From positions 3,348,001-3,412,000 of the forward strand of contig JANCIK010000007.1 of the NCBI GenBank assembly GCA_028532985.1: a stretch of DNA of 64,000 nt, read 5' to 3'. This DNA is from Stropharia rugosoannulata. Its lineage: Eukaryota; Basidiomycota; Agaricomycetes; Agaricales; Strophariaceae. The position numbers were made by a program, and so were the translations under genes. This document shows, piece after piece, positions 47,050 to 57,356 of the stretch (positions are counted from its first letter, which is position 1; the number at the start of each line of letters is the position of its first letter). Below the pieces are notes generated by a model. The model was not told the DNA's origin, did not search any database, and was given only the letters and a program-made list of their open reading frames with translations.

Positions 47050-48160
47050 ACCGAAAAAAATTGGTCACTTACATAGAGCAAGGAAAGCCTCCAAGAACTT
47101 GCACGCTGCCTCCAGGTGTGTGCGGTGCCGTTCCCCGGTGATGATGGGAGTGTGCCCAGTGCTGATAGGCGTCAATGTCGAGCCTAAAAACGATAAGGTT
47201 AGCTTATTGACGGGCAATGTAAATAGCAGAGCCTTACTCTGCTTTCAACGACTGAGAGAGTCCATCAACAAATCCAGGCACGCCAGCACCTATTGTTACC
47301 TGTCGCCCATGTCCTGTCGAGTATCTGAGCACCAACAGACTCTGAAGCCTGAATTAGGGCATTATTCAACTTTTGAGGTACAGCAAGCCGCAAGGTTGGC
47401 TTTGTTTAACTGAATAAAGTGCCCTTCCTGACAAGGTGGCAAACAGCAAGCGGGATAGTGATTGTCTGAGTATTAACATCTAAGATGTCAGGGAGAGGTA
47501 GGACGCAGATGAACACATCAGCATTTTCGACACTGCAGGCATAACTTAGTTTGTGCAAAATAGAGGCATAGAATTGAAGGTACGCTTCTATGCCGCGCTA
47601 TACCCCGATGCCTTCGACGTCGTCATCTGTCTCTCGTAATTTGGCAGTGCCAGAAACAAAGACAGGAAGCCTGCCAATGTCGAGCGTTAACTGTAACACT
47701 TCGCAGTTGTACCCAGAATGGGAGTAACGATTGATGCTGCACGATTTGCTTGAATTATCATTAGAAAAGATATTGAATATAAGATAGTGAACATGATAAA
47801 GCGACTTACCGAGGTAGTGATCGAAGGTCGCTAGCTTAATGCCTGACCGCACAACCTCGCCACGTCTGTTATCTCCCAGGTGTTTTGAATTTGGCCAAGA
47901 AGCTAGACCGCCTCACTCCTTGCTATGTAGAAAATCAGAGTAGTGCGGATAACTGATGTAGGGAACTCACCTTGTTTGTAAACGCCTTCTTCTAGGTCCT
48001 CCCCTTCACCGATGTCAATGAGAGCCTCAACTTGTGCCAAGCAATAAATAATCCGTCCTCGCAGGGAATCATACACTGCTTGAGTGTCTCCCTGTTGAAT
48101 GTATGTCACTCTTGTATTCACGATGTACAGAGATGCTACGCACCCCAGCTCCTCCAAGTG
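47050..48160 (-). pseudogene. Mss1/MnmE-like mitochondrial tRNA-modification GTPase, decayed
   Basis: Three blocks in the MnmE order on the minus strand. First YDSLRGRIIYCLAQVEALID and IGEGEDLEEGVYKQ (about 48075-47970), the helical domain of the family. Then VLQLTLDIGRLPVFVSGTAK and LRETDDDVEGIGV (about 47700-47600), the G3 region, where the family has D-T-A-G-L-R-E-T; here the Asp and the Gly are lost (G-T-A-K). Finally TGHTPIITGERHRTHLEAAC and KFLEAFLALC (about 47180-47060), near the C-terminus. MnmE/Mss1 with Mto1 modifies the wobble uridine of mitochondrial tRNAs. Frame changes and poor sequence between blocks, and the loss of G3, show this copy cannot work, so a functional copy is expected elsewhere. 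Confidence 0.7.
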
Positions 48161-48346
48161 CCCAAGCCCGTTGAACCTCTGTGTCTGCTTCTATCAAATC
48201 AAGAAGGCCTTCCACTTGCGTCAGATCCAGTCTTCCCCAAGTAAAGCCCGTCTTGTGAATTCTCCAGACTCGGCAGGCCGCAGGTTGGCCCGCAAAGATA
48301 GAGAAGAAAGCAGCGCCGAAATGAGCGCTCGGCCAGAGTAGATGTG

Positions 48347-48480
48347 CAGTTTAGTGATGGGCAGGCTTGGGCTTGAGACCCGAAGCCCGCCTGAGCCAGC
48401 CCTACACAGGCCAAGCGAAGCCGGGCCTGCCTACGCGGCCTGATAGGGCGCGGGCTCTGCTTGCACCATAAGAAAGCTTG
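48347..48480 (+). repeat. hAT-like terminal sequence (left)
   Basis: CAGTTTAGTGATGGGCAGGC (48347) resembles hAT termini of the CAGTGNTGGGC kind and is followed by GC-rich, G-G-C-repeat subterminal DNA. It precedes the hAT transposase start by about 290 bp. The right-hand candidate (53712-53821) has a similar tip but a different subterminal repeat, so the two may belong to different families. The 8-bp flanks TAGATGTG and TAGAGCGC match at only four positions. Confidence 0.45.
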
Positions 48481-50002
48481 AGCCGATGGCTTTGGCCGGC
48501 ATTTAAAGCTCCGATTGAATGGTAAAAGCTGCACGGCTCTGTACATCTCAGATTTCTTTGAAGAGACCATATTTGAACTTTGTGACTTTCCCTGCGTTAA
48601 AACGCACATTTTCTGTGCTATTTATTTTGTCCACAATGTCCTCAAGCAAGCGCATTATCAAGCCATCTGCCAGGCTTCTTGATGCTGATAACTCAGCTGG
48701 CTGTCGCAGCCCAAGTACACCTGCCAATTATGCTCATTCTACTGCTGCCAAGCATGGTGACCTTATTCCGACGCCTACGACGACACATTTAGAGTCTACA
48801 AGTGCAGCCAGGTGGAGCTTGGGTATCACTTCAATATTGGTAGTGAGTGAGGATGACAAGCCAAGTGCTGCAGAGCTTATGGTGCACTTCAAAGGTATGC
48901 GTTTGGTTTAGCAATTTTGCCTACATATTGTGCATATTTTATTTTCACTGATTCATTCTAATTGGGTGTAAAGGACCAACAAAATCTCTCATTTCGGATG
49001 ACGCAACTTTACGGAGGCACATGGAGTCATACCATAAGGTATGTGTTGCATTTTTGTCGCAAAATATATGCTTTTCTAACCGCATATTATGACAGGCGAA
49101 GTACGAAACATGGTGCCAGAAAAATGGCTTAGAGTCCAGGCTACCCGGTGTTGTACAGGCATGGAATGCTAAGAAGAAAGTAACCATGCAAAATTCAATA
49201 GATGCTCACCTCGTAGATCGCGAGCGTGTCGAGCCTGTGATACCATACTCTGACGAAGCCTTCAAGAATGCGTCTTTGGAGTGGTTAATTCCACTGACCA
49301 GGTGAGTTTAATGTGTTTGTTTTCGAGTGAACCCATCGCTCAATGTTTATCAGCCACTACAAGTCTTCGAGCATGATAAATTCCGTGCTATGATCAACAT
49401 ACTAGCTGCTCGTGCCCCAAAGGGCTATGTTATTCCATTACCTAGCCGTAAAACAACACGCCGTCATATCATTGATGCTTTCGAAAGTAACTTAGACAGG
49501 CTCCGAGTGAGATTAAAGGCATTTATTTGGTGTTATGTCTTGTTTAACCGCACCAATCTTAGAGCTTTCATAGAGTGATGCAGTCGGGCTTATTAGCATA
49601 ACTTGCAACACCTGGCAGGCCAGTAATGTTGATGCCTATTTGATCAAAGGGGATGGCACGCAAGCAATGAGCCGTCGTTACGCCCTTTTTGGCTTTGTTC
49701 AAATGAACAAGGCCCATGATGGAGGACGACTTGCTCTTGGCCTGTTCAAGGTCATTAAGCGCCTCGGCATTGGACACAAGGTTTGTTTTATATTTCTTTT
49801 TATCACATAAAGTATCGCTTACGCGATAGAGCCTTGCTGTTATTTAATTATACAAATCTACTCGAGTATATTGTTCAGGATAATTAAAATATCTCATCAG
49901 GTGCAAGATCAAGAGGAAACAAGGAGTAGTATATGGGCTTCGACACAAATGAATGATGCACATAAGTGAGGCTTCTATAATACATACTACAATCTAAACC
50001 TT

Positions 50003-50750
50003 TCTCGTCGTACGGGACTTCTTTGCAGGACTAGGGTTTGTTACAGGCTCCTCTTCGGTTTCCTCTAGAGTCCCTATGAGTGAAAAGTTAATATAATATA
50101 ATGAATAAACAGACATGGCTACATCCCTTCATGGGCACGCTTATATCCCCCAGATGCAGCATCGTCGCCTTCAAGACCGTTAGAATCCCTCGATGATCCC
50201 TCTTGCATATCAGCCGATCTGTCTACGTCTGAAACAGAGGTGCTACCAGATGGAAGAGTGGTCGTCTGGGATAAGTCAGAGGGTGTCGCTGAAGTGCCTT
50301 CGCCCAAGTCCAAAGCGCAAATGGGCGATTTGCTAACTCGTCCAACAAAAGCCCTAGCAGCACTGATCTGTTCGCTCCTAGTGGGTGTCTGCGGCATCGG
50401 CCTCGGCTTTCTCGTGAAAATTGACTGAGACTTGTATGGGATCCTTTGAACCACAGGAGCCGCAGACAAAATACTTATACTTTCCACTCCAGCAGTGAAA
50501 GTGTCATTCGACGACTGTTCTTTTGAACCATTGATGTAGTAGTGAGTCAAGGTGAATGTCACTTCAACCAGCACTCCGACTAACTTCTAGTGGAAAAGCT
50601 CTGGGTTTCCGATGGGAGTGTCGTCGACGTCGAAAAGGGGAAGAGGAGCTATTTGTTTGGTCGTGCGAATCCTTGCCCATTGTTCACGGTAGTCGTCCGC
50701 AACCTGATAGTTCTTGTAGTAGTCGTTTCGTAGTAGAGCTAAGCAAGGTC
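50003..50750 (-). pseudogene. conserved-looking gene divergent from the PIF1 helicase, function unknown
   Basis: Reading from about 50742, ALLRNDYYKNYQVADDYREQ, then RTTKQIAPLPLFDVDDTPIG and NPELFH lead to a TAG at 50589-50587, then KLVGVLVEVTFTLTHYYING, a basic, Ser/Thr-rich stretch with RKPRPMPQTPTRSE, ICALDLGEGTSAT and, after a plausible intron (about 50124-50075), a Glu-rich and Lys-rich end SPAKKSRTTRKV near 50003. The LVEVTFTLTHYYI strand block could be part of an OB-like beta domain, but that is only an impression. CAG to TAG would explain the stop. The 5' end of the gene faces the helicase start with about 120 bp between, so the two may share a promoter and form one element. Confidence 0.45.
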
Positions 50751-50866
50751 CACTCCATTAGTACAAGAATTCTTCTAATAGTAACTTAATACGCACTGTT
50801 ATTGTCGTCTGTCTCTTTTAAAGTTGATTTGTCGGTAAATGGTTTCCTAGGGACGACGGGGAAAGT

Positions 50867-53200
50867 ATGGCTGAAAAGGAGTTGTACGCGGCAAGCATGC
50901 TTCTACTCCTGAAGCCGTGGCGAGATATAAAGAAAATCAATGGCGAAAATCAAACTTTTGAGCAAAACTTCGCGAAATGGAAGAAATCGGCCAGTAAAGA
51001 GATACGCAGGATCTTAGAAAACAACCAATATTACTACGAATCTTCGGATGGAGCGAAGGATCAAAGGGAGAAGGAACGTAAGGGCGAACTAAACGAGGTC
51101 CATTCACCATTTAACCTTGAAGAAATAAGAGCAATGAGAGAAAATTATGACGAGGACGACGACGAACCAATCACAGACACCAGGATCTGCATAGCTAGAG
51201 AAACCAGAATTCCACAGTGTGAACAAATATTTGGAGACCTGGCCATGTTAGAAGCATTAGATGAAGGAATATTTCACGACGAGCCCGAAGAACCGGTGTG
51301 GAAAAAACTGGCACGCAAGGTTCAGGAGGAAGAAGGAAGCCAAATAAAAGCGTGGGAGAGACAATTGAAAGAAACGACAAGGAAAATGCTGAAGTTAGGG
51401 TTGGAACTTGGGGTGGACGGACTAATACAGGTCGAAGACAAAAAAGAATCCATCAAAAAGAGGCAGAAGAAGAAAGATATCGAGGCGTTAGTCGAACTAA
51501 ACGACAAAGGAAACAAAGAACAAAAAACTGGAGGAGACAGCAGCCGACCGAAAAGGGCAATGTTAAATGAGGAACACGGGAGAGCACATGATATTATAGA
51601 GAAGAAACTAAAGGAAACAATTGAAGGTGAGTACTGATGTAAAAATGAAGAGTCAAAAAAGAACTTACAAATACTGTATAGGCACCTTGAGCGATCCACT
51701 AAGAATGCTAATATTGGGGCAAGGGGGAACAGGGAAGTCAATGTTGACCAGCGCAGCGCAATTACAGAAACATTCGCATATTACGGCCAAGAAAAATTGC
51801 TCGCGAAATGCGCTACCACGGGTATAGCGGCAACAGATATTGGATGGAGAACGTTACATTCCTGGGCAGGACTATCATTTAGAACAAAATCGGAGAAATG
51901 GTTGATGGAAAAAGACAAACCTGAGAAAAACAACAAACGTCGGGCAAACATTGAAGGGAAAGAGTTCCTGATAATCAATGAAATATCGATGGCTGACAAA
52001 AACCAGATATATAATACGTCTGAAATAGTAGGAGCAACAAGAGCAAACGAATTCAAGGGCACCGCGGACGACCTGTTTGGAGGCATGAATGTCATACTGA
52101 CAGGGGATTTCCATCAATTTCCTCCAGTCGGTAACCCAACAGGAGCACTGTAGGTGGATAGAAACAACGATAGTGTGAACGCGAAGATAGGAAGAGGAGC
52201 ATTCAAGCAGTTTGATACAGTTGTTATACTTCGAGAGCAAGTTCGGGTTAAAGACACTGGATGGATGGATATTCTCAACAAAGTACGAGTAGGGGAATGT
52301 GAAAGCGACGACGTACAAGAAATTCGAAAGCTGGTTCTATCAAATCCAGATTGTGAAGTGCCGGATTTTACACAAGCACCGTGGAGCAAGGCAATTTTGG
52401 TAACGTCTCGACACGCAGTTAGGGAGAAATGGAACGAAAGGGCGATCGAGAAGCACAGTTACGAAACAGGAAATGTCCGGTATAACTTTCCTAGTAGAGA
52501 CATAAACCGCGACACGGGCGAAAGCATTAGCAAAGAAGCAGAATTAGCAGTGGCGCACCTGGACGAAAAGAAAACTGGGAAGCTGAAAGACAGCCTACAA
52601 ATATGCATAGGGATGAAGGCCATGGTGTTACTGAACCTGGCTATAGATGCAGACATAGCCAATGGAACGCGGGGAGAATTTCACGACATCATATTGGACG
52701 AACAAGAAGACAAGGATCAAGTGGTAGTAAATGGAAACATACAGCTGCAATATCCTCCAGCAGTGATACTCTTCAAGCCCGACCGTCCAACCTAAGTAGA
52801 ATTTGTAGGAGTTCCAAAAGGCCTGATACCAATTACACCGTCAGAGGCGAGCTTTACAGCAAAGGGAAGAAACAAAAAAACCTACAAGATCAAAAGACGG
52901 CAGCATGCAATAACTGCGGGGTATGCGTTTACGGACTATAAATCGCAAGGGCAAACTTTGGAATACGTGGTAATAGATCTTGCGAAACCACCATCAGGAA
53001 ATTTCCCCGTTTACAGCATACATGCGATGTCACGTAGTTGAGGCAGAGATACAATCAGGCTTTTGAGGGATTTCGACGCAGAAATATTTGAACATCACCC
53101 ATCAGAAGATCTGCGAAAGGAGATGGTTAGACTAGAGGTGCTGAATGAAGAAACGAAAGAACGAACAGGAGGGGATTCAAGAAAGACAGGAAGAATGTAG
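50867..53200 (+). pseudogene. PIF1-family DNA helicase, three nonsense codons
   Basis: Start at ATG 50867 (MAEKELYAASMLLLLKPW). A 256-codon Lys/Glu-rich N-terminal exon ends at about 51627, followed by an intron and the helicase core: MLILGQGGTGKSMLTSA (Walker A, about 51710), KCATTGIAATDIG, LIINEISMADK (Walker B; the family has D-E-x-S-M, here the Asp is Asn), VILTGDFHQFPPVGNPTGAL (motif III, about 52090), VVILREQVRVKD, AILVTSRHAVREKWN, and near the end AGYAFTDYKSQGQTLEYVV (motif V) and TIRLLRDFD. Stops: TAG at 52151, TAA at 52793, TGA near 53038 (fits S-R-S-R-G-R-D with CGA to TGA); a frame change lies near 51775. PIF1 helicases unwind DNA 5' to 3'. Dead copy. Confidence 0.75.
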
Positions 53201-53711
53201 TGATGAGTGTATGTATTAGATAAAGAGAATTTTGAGGATGTGAGTGTGCAACGAGCATGGGGCAGAACAAGGATGTTTGATAGTGTTTGATCCTAAGAGG
53301 GCAGAACTTTCGAAGGACAGATACCATATATAGATGAATTAAGGCCATATTATTGCTCACTTGATAACCCCTCATAGCTTGGATGGGTTACGTGTGACAA
53401 TGCATCCAATAACATTACAATGCTGCAGCGCTTCGAAACCTTCTTGAATAGATTAAGAATGCGCAGAGAATGCTCGACAGAATGGAGTTGGGTCAACTCC
53501 CATATCCGGTATGGTTTTAGGCCTAATTTCTTTTTGTATGAATATACTAATATGTATTCCAGGTGTATTGCGCATCTCATCAATCTGGCTGCGCAGCAGC
53601 TTCTGGGAACATATAGCCGTACCCGGTTCTATGACCCAGAAGCACCAGATGCACATGAGCCGGATCTTGAAGCTTTCCAACGTGATGAATTAGCGCATAC
53701 CAGTGATGTGC

Positions 53712-53821
53712 CAGGTACGTACCGGGTACTGATGGGTACTACCGGGTACCGAAAGGTACTTGCGGTATGCGAACACCTGTACTTGTACCCTCAGGGGGCT
53801 ATATTTAGCACACCACTACTG
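53712..53821 (-). repeat. hAT-like terminal sequence (right)
   Basis: Read on the minus strand from 53821, CAGTAGTGGTGTGCTAAATA resembles a hAT tip. It is followed by repeated GGTAC and GTACC units (53712-53765). It begins right after the truncated transposase, so the C-terminal exons have been deleted. Confidence 0.5.
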
Positions 53822-53964
53822 TAGAGCGCTTGCCTGAGCATGTAAAGTAGATTAAAACATTTCTATTTCATATATGGCCAAATTTTTAATGCCAGACAAC
53901 AAATATTATCAAAGTGTTCATATTCCAAAGTAGCATACAATCAACAGCCGGACAATAACAGAAG

Positions 53965-54949
53965 CTAACTAACAAGGTCATCTTGAGTAACCCCATCAAA
54001 GTCAATCTCGTCGTCATTTTCGCCCGCGGCATCAATATTAAGCAGATCGTAGAGCTCCAATTCGTCTTCAAATGACATTTTTGAGTGCTGAATGTGCTTA
54101 TCAAGCCGAGCTGGTCGTGAGAAATCAAATAGGTCAGCTATCTTGATTTTAATCCAGGCTGGCGAAGAGTCGATCTCAGTGGTGTCGTTATTGTTATCAT
54201 CTGCAAGCGCGATGTGGTGATTAATCATTGCCATGAAATCGTTAGTCAACTGTGCATTTTCTCTGCCTATACCTGCGGATGACACCTGCTGAAGATGCGG
54301 GTGGAGTACCCGATCATTTCCAAGCGCAGAATTGTTGTCTGAGGAAACATCCATAGTTGACGCAAGGATTTCTTTGTGGATTCAATTTGTATGACATGTA
54401 CAAATTATAATTATAGGTACATACCTGTGATAATGGCATTGACAGGTGCCGTCTTGTTACCACCTTTGGCAGGCAAGGATGTATTTTTGGCGGCTTGACT
54501 AACAGAGAAGCTTCGCTTGAGAGCCGCCTTCGCTTCCTTGGAGGCAATGTGCTCGTCTCTGATGTGAAGTTTGATCTCACTCAGCTGAATGAGAACGGAG
54601 TCACTTGTGTGGTTGCGAAGCCTTATGAGAATATTACCAAAGGTGCTGAAGAGCCGCTCACAGGATGCGGAGTTTGTTGAAATTGAGGGATCGGGAAGAC
54701 GTTTCTATCAGAGTTGTGTTAGTTTGCCGTCGCATCTACAGTGCATAAACAAAATACTTCATTATCAGAGTCCTGCAGCTCTGTTTCGACGCCCTGTGTA
54801 AGATTAGCATAGATATCTTGCTGATTAATATAGTCCATGACTTCTTTAGCCAGCGATAACAGCATGTTCTTGTCAGTTGCGCCAAAAAATCGGACATATA
54901 AACAAGACATCATAGCCTTGATATTTGACATACTGAATATCTGTGGCAA
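53965..54949 (-). pseudogene. C-terminal part of a second hAT transposase, opposite orientation
   Basis: On the minus strand a frame gives FFGATDKNMLLSLAKEVMDY (about 54890), then, in the next open stretch, NSASCERLFSTFGNILIRLR followed by IQLSEIKLHIRDEHIA (54685-54560), the hAT dimerisation domain. After an intron (about 54425-54360) comes an acidic tail with FDFSRPARLDKHIQHSKMSF and ELELYDLLNID to a stop at 53965. The catalytic N-terminal half is missing. The orientation is opposite to the hAT ending at 53.7 kb, so this is a separate fragment. Confidence 0.65.
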
Positions 54950-55857
54950 GTTGGCACAGTAACAAGTTCCACCTCGCTACGCTGTGGCTTAGGGCGTATG
55001 CAGTAAACAAAGTAGTATGTAAGTAATGTTGCGAAGCATTTGTAAAAAGTATAACATGAAGCGTCACGGCACTGTTAACGCACCGCGCAATCAGCGCGCA
55101 TTGGGCGTGCATGCGCGCACTGTGCCTATAGATTCATAAAGTGCCAGCCGCTGATGCAAAAGTTTGGCAAAAGTACGACATAGTGTATGTGATTAATCAA
55201 ATCCAGATACTTCATTGGTAGAAATGCCACAATTCCCGCAACGCGTTTCATCTTGGTTTAATCTGTTATCTCTATTAAATGGTTCAAACTGCTCATAATA
55301 TGTTCTATTTAGACAAACATTACATATATCTTCAAACTGGTTGGATGGGTTTATATTCTGTACAGTACACCTAACTTTCTATCTCGCAATTTTGTGTAAG
55401 TACTGATTTGTATGTAGCAATCTATGATAATGATGGGTACAACTTATTGATCAACTCCGACATGCCCTTAGCCCTAACATCACCATCAGATGTCAAAATG
55501 TGGAATGTTTCATTATCTAAGCTTGAGCCGAAGGAAGAGAGAGACTGGATGTGGAAAAGTACTTGGGAGGTAGGCATGTCCGTCTGTGGAGGAGCAGGAA
55601 AGGCCATTGCTGATGGAACATTTAAATCCTTCAAAAAGATTGGATTTGCGACGGCATTGCTCTACCAGATGCATCGGGATCTCGATGTGCTGAGCTGAGT
55701 TGTTTGATTGCTTCATGATGGACGCGGCAAGCTTTCAAAAGTTGATGGTTCATGCTGTGGGGCGCAGCAACAGCAGCAGACCCGTGACTAGACCCGGCAA
55801 AGCTTGCCAAAACTTGGTCAAGCTGTGTAGAGTGACACACAAAGAAGTGAGAACATG
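54950..55857. other. no supported gene
   Basis: A 96-codon plus-strand frame (55408-55698, with WKSTWEVGMSVCGGAGKAI) stands out slightly but has no recognisable relatives. Confidence 0.4.
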
Positions 55858-57356
55858 TCAAGAAGCACAGCAGGGTCTATCACTTACTACAGCGACAGGG
55901 AAAGCCATGACCTGACTGTTCAGGGCCATGTTGCTGCCGGTGGCCTCAAAGAGCGTATCTGGACCCCAATAACGCACTGCGGTCAGAAACATTTCTTTTG
56001 CGCATGACGAGGAATATAAACGAGTAAGGCGCCAGCGCGTGTCTGTGTCTAGTGTGGCATAGGTGAGATGGCGTGACTTATCTAAGCCGTTCATTGTCGA
56101 GTCGTAACTGCTCCACCAGGCTTTCAGCCCTAAGTATACATAAAGGGAACTCCATTTTGTAGTTATAGGGGTGTCGACAGAGCAGCCATATCCCAGGACT
56201 ACATCATCCTGGTCTGCAAACAGCGATGTGTCCGCTTGCTCGAGTAACTTGAAGGCTGTCTCAATTAGGAGGGCCACGAATGTATTCGTCACGACCCCAA
56301 GCTGTGAGCACCCTACCGGTGTAAGAAATAAGAACTGAAAAAAGTGATATAATATGACGCACGTTATAACGAGTTGTGTTTTGAAGACAGGCAAAAAGCG
56401 CGTCTTTTTCGCTTTCCTTGAAGGATTCAGGCCACACCTTGTGGCGAAGCGCATTACCTTCTGGCACAAGTGCAGCAACAAGGGGGGAGTCCCGTACTAC
56501 CAACCACAAGTTGCGAAAGACGGCGTCAAATTTATATATACTTCGAATGCGGTTTCCTATCTTCATCTACCGGAAATAATTAGCTCTCATAGAATTTTCA
56601 AGTGCCAGCGGCTGCAAAATACTCAACTGAAAGTTTTATCACAGGTTCCCCTTGCCAAAGTAGGGATGTAAGCTCGGTCCTACCAAGGGAGTGGACTATG
56701 GTGGTGAGTAACAAAACGTTTAACCCCTGCTTAGAATGACCGAAGCGATTTGATTTGACCGTCCATTTGGCGGCATCTCGGGGTTGAGTTGAATAAGGGT
56801 TTCTGGCCAGCCCACCGCCTTGGCTACGGGAGCTCTCAAAAAAATGGAGCATTGTAAAGTCTGGATCGTTGATTTCTACCCCACCCGTAGCGTTCAATAC
56901 ATCCTAATGCCACCAGTGCCAATAGTCAAAAAAAAATTTAAACAATGGTGCTCGAGAGACATAAGAGCTTACGTCTGTTAAGAAAAGGGCTAACAATGAA
57001 GGTCCATCGGGGATGATTGTGCTCTGACCATTGATCGTGAGCGAGATTGCAGTAGAAGGCGGAATAGGGTAGGTGGATCCTGGAGTCAAAAAACCGCTTT
57101 CGGAGTCGCCATTGGATGGGCCAGGGGCATGAGCCTGTGCAGAGATTTCACTGGACTCAAAGTCAATGAGCAGGATAGCCTCATTTATACCTGCCATCCT
57201 ACTACCTGTAGTAGCGGTGGTGGTGGCCTGCCAGGGGGCGCCAGGGGTGTGTGAAGCCTGAGCGTCAGCATTCGTAACAATGTTCTCGCAATGGACAGTG
57301 AAATCAACCATCCTGAAAGGCACGCCGCCATGGGGAGGTTCAGTATGATGAGCCAT
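55858..57356 (-). CDS. hypothetical multi-exon protein, possibly broken
   Basis: Start at ATG 57356 (MAHHTEPPHGGVPFRMVDF). Exon 1 includes SRMAGINEAILLIDFESSEI and ends at FLTD before a GT donor near 56972; exon 2 (from about 56904) reads VLNATGGVEINDPDFTMLHF, then FESSRSQGGGLARNPYSTQP and GLNVLLLTTIVHSLGRTELT. Later minus-strand pieces read FDAVFRNLWLVVRDSPLVAA and ALRHKVWPESFKESEKDALF, then GVVTNTFVALLIETAFKLLE, DTRWRLTRLYSSSCAKEMF and VRYWGPDTLFEATGSNMALN. They look like one structured cytosolic protein, but the stop after the second exon and the frame between pieces were not fully resolved. I do not recognise the family. Confidence 0.4.

Larger units (their letters stand above)
49830..53340 (+). 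mobile_element. PIF1-helicase element nested in the hAT intron (edges approximate)
   Basis: Inside an intron whose ends look like a normal 60-70 bp fungal intron (GTTTGTTTTATATTTC ... CACTTGATAACCCCTCATAG) lies about 3.5 kb with a PIF1-type helicase gene (plus) and a divergent gene (minus). PIF1-type helicases are the motor of Helitrons, but no Rep (HUH) domain, 5' TC or 3' hairpin with CTRR end was found. The exact ends and any target-site duplication were not resolved. The element may be a Helitron relative lacking Rep or another helicase-bearing unit. Confidence 0.55.
48636..53710 (+). pseudogene. hAT transposase with BED-type finger, last intron split by a nested insertion
   Basis: Start at ATG 48636 (MSSSKRIIKPSARLL). 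Exons joined by GT...AG introns: 48636-48894; about 48974-49038 (LISDDATLRRHMESYHK, end of a BED finger); about 49098-49301; about 49353-49521; about 49573-49781, with ISITCNTWQASNVDAYL and FGFVQMNKAHDGGRLALGLF; then 53378 on, with LGWVTCDNASNNITMLQ, CIAHLINLAAQQLLGTYSR and PEAPDAHEPDLEAFQRDEL. The catalytic strand normally reads S-I-T-C-D; here the Asp is Asn. A stretch after the AYL motif is missing, and the dimerisation domain is absent after 53710. hAT transposases cut and paste DNA in the nucleus. The intron 49782-53377 keeps GT and AG but is 3.6 kb long because another element sits in it. Confidence 0.75.

Noticed and set aside
49830..53340. Calling the PIF1 block a Helitron
   Set aside because: No Rep/HUH motif, no 5' TC or 3' hairpin plus CTRR end was found; PIF1-type helicases also occur outside Helitrons.
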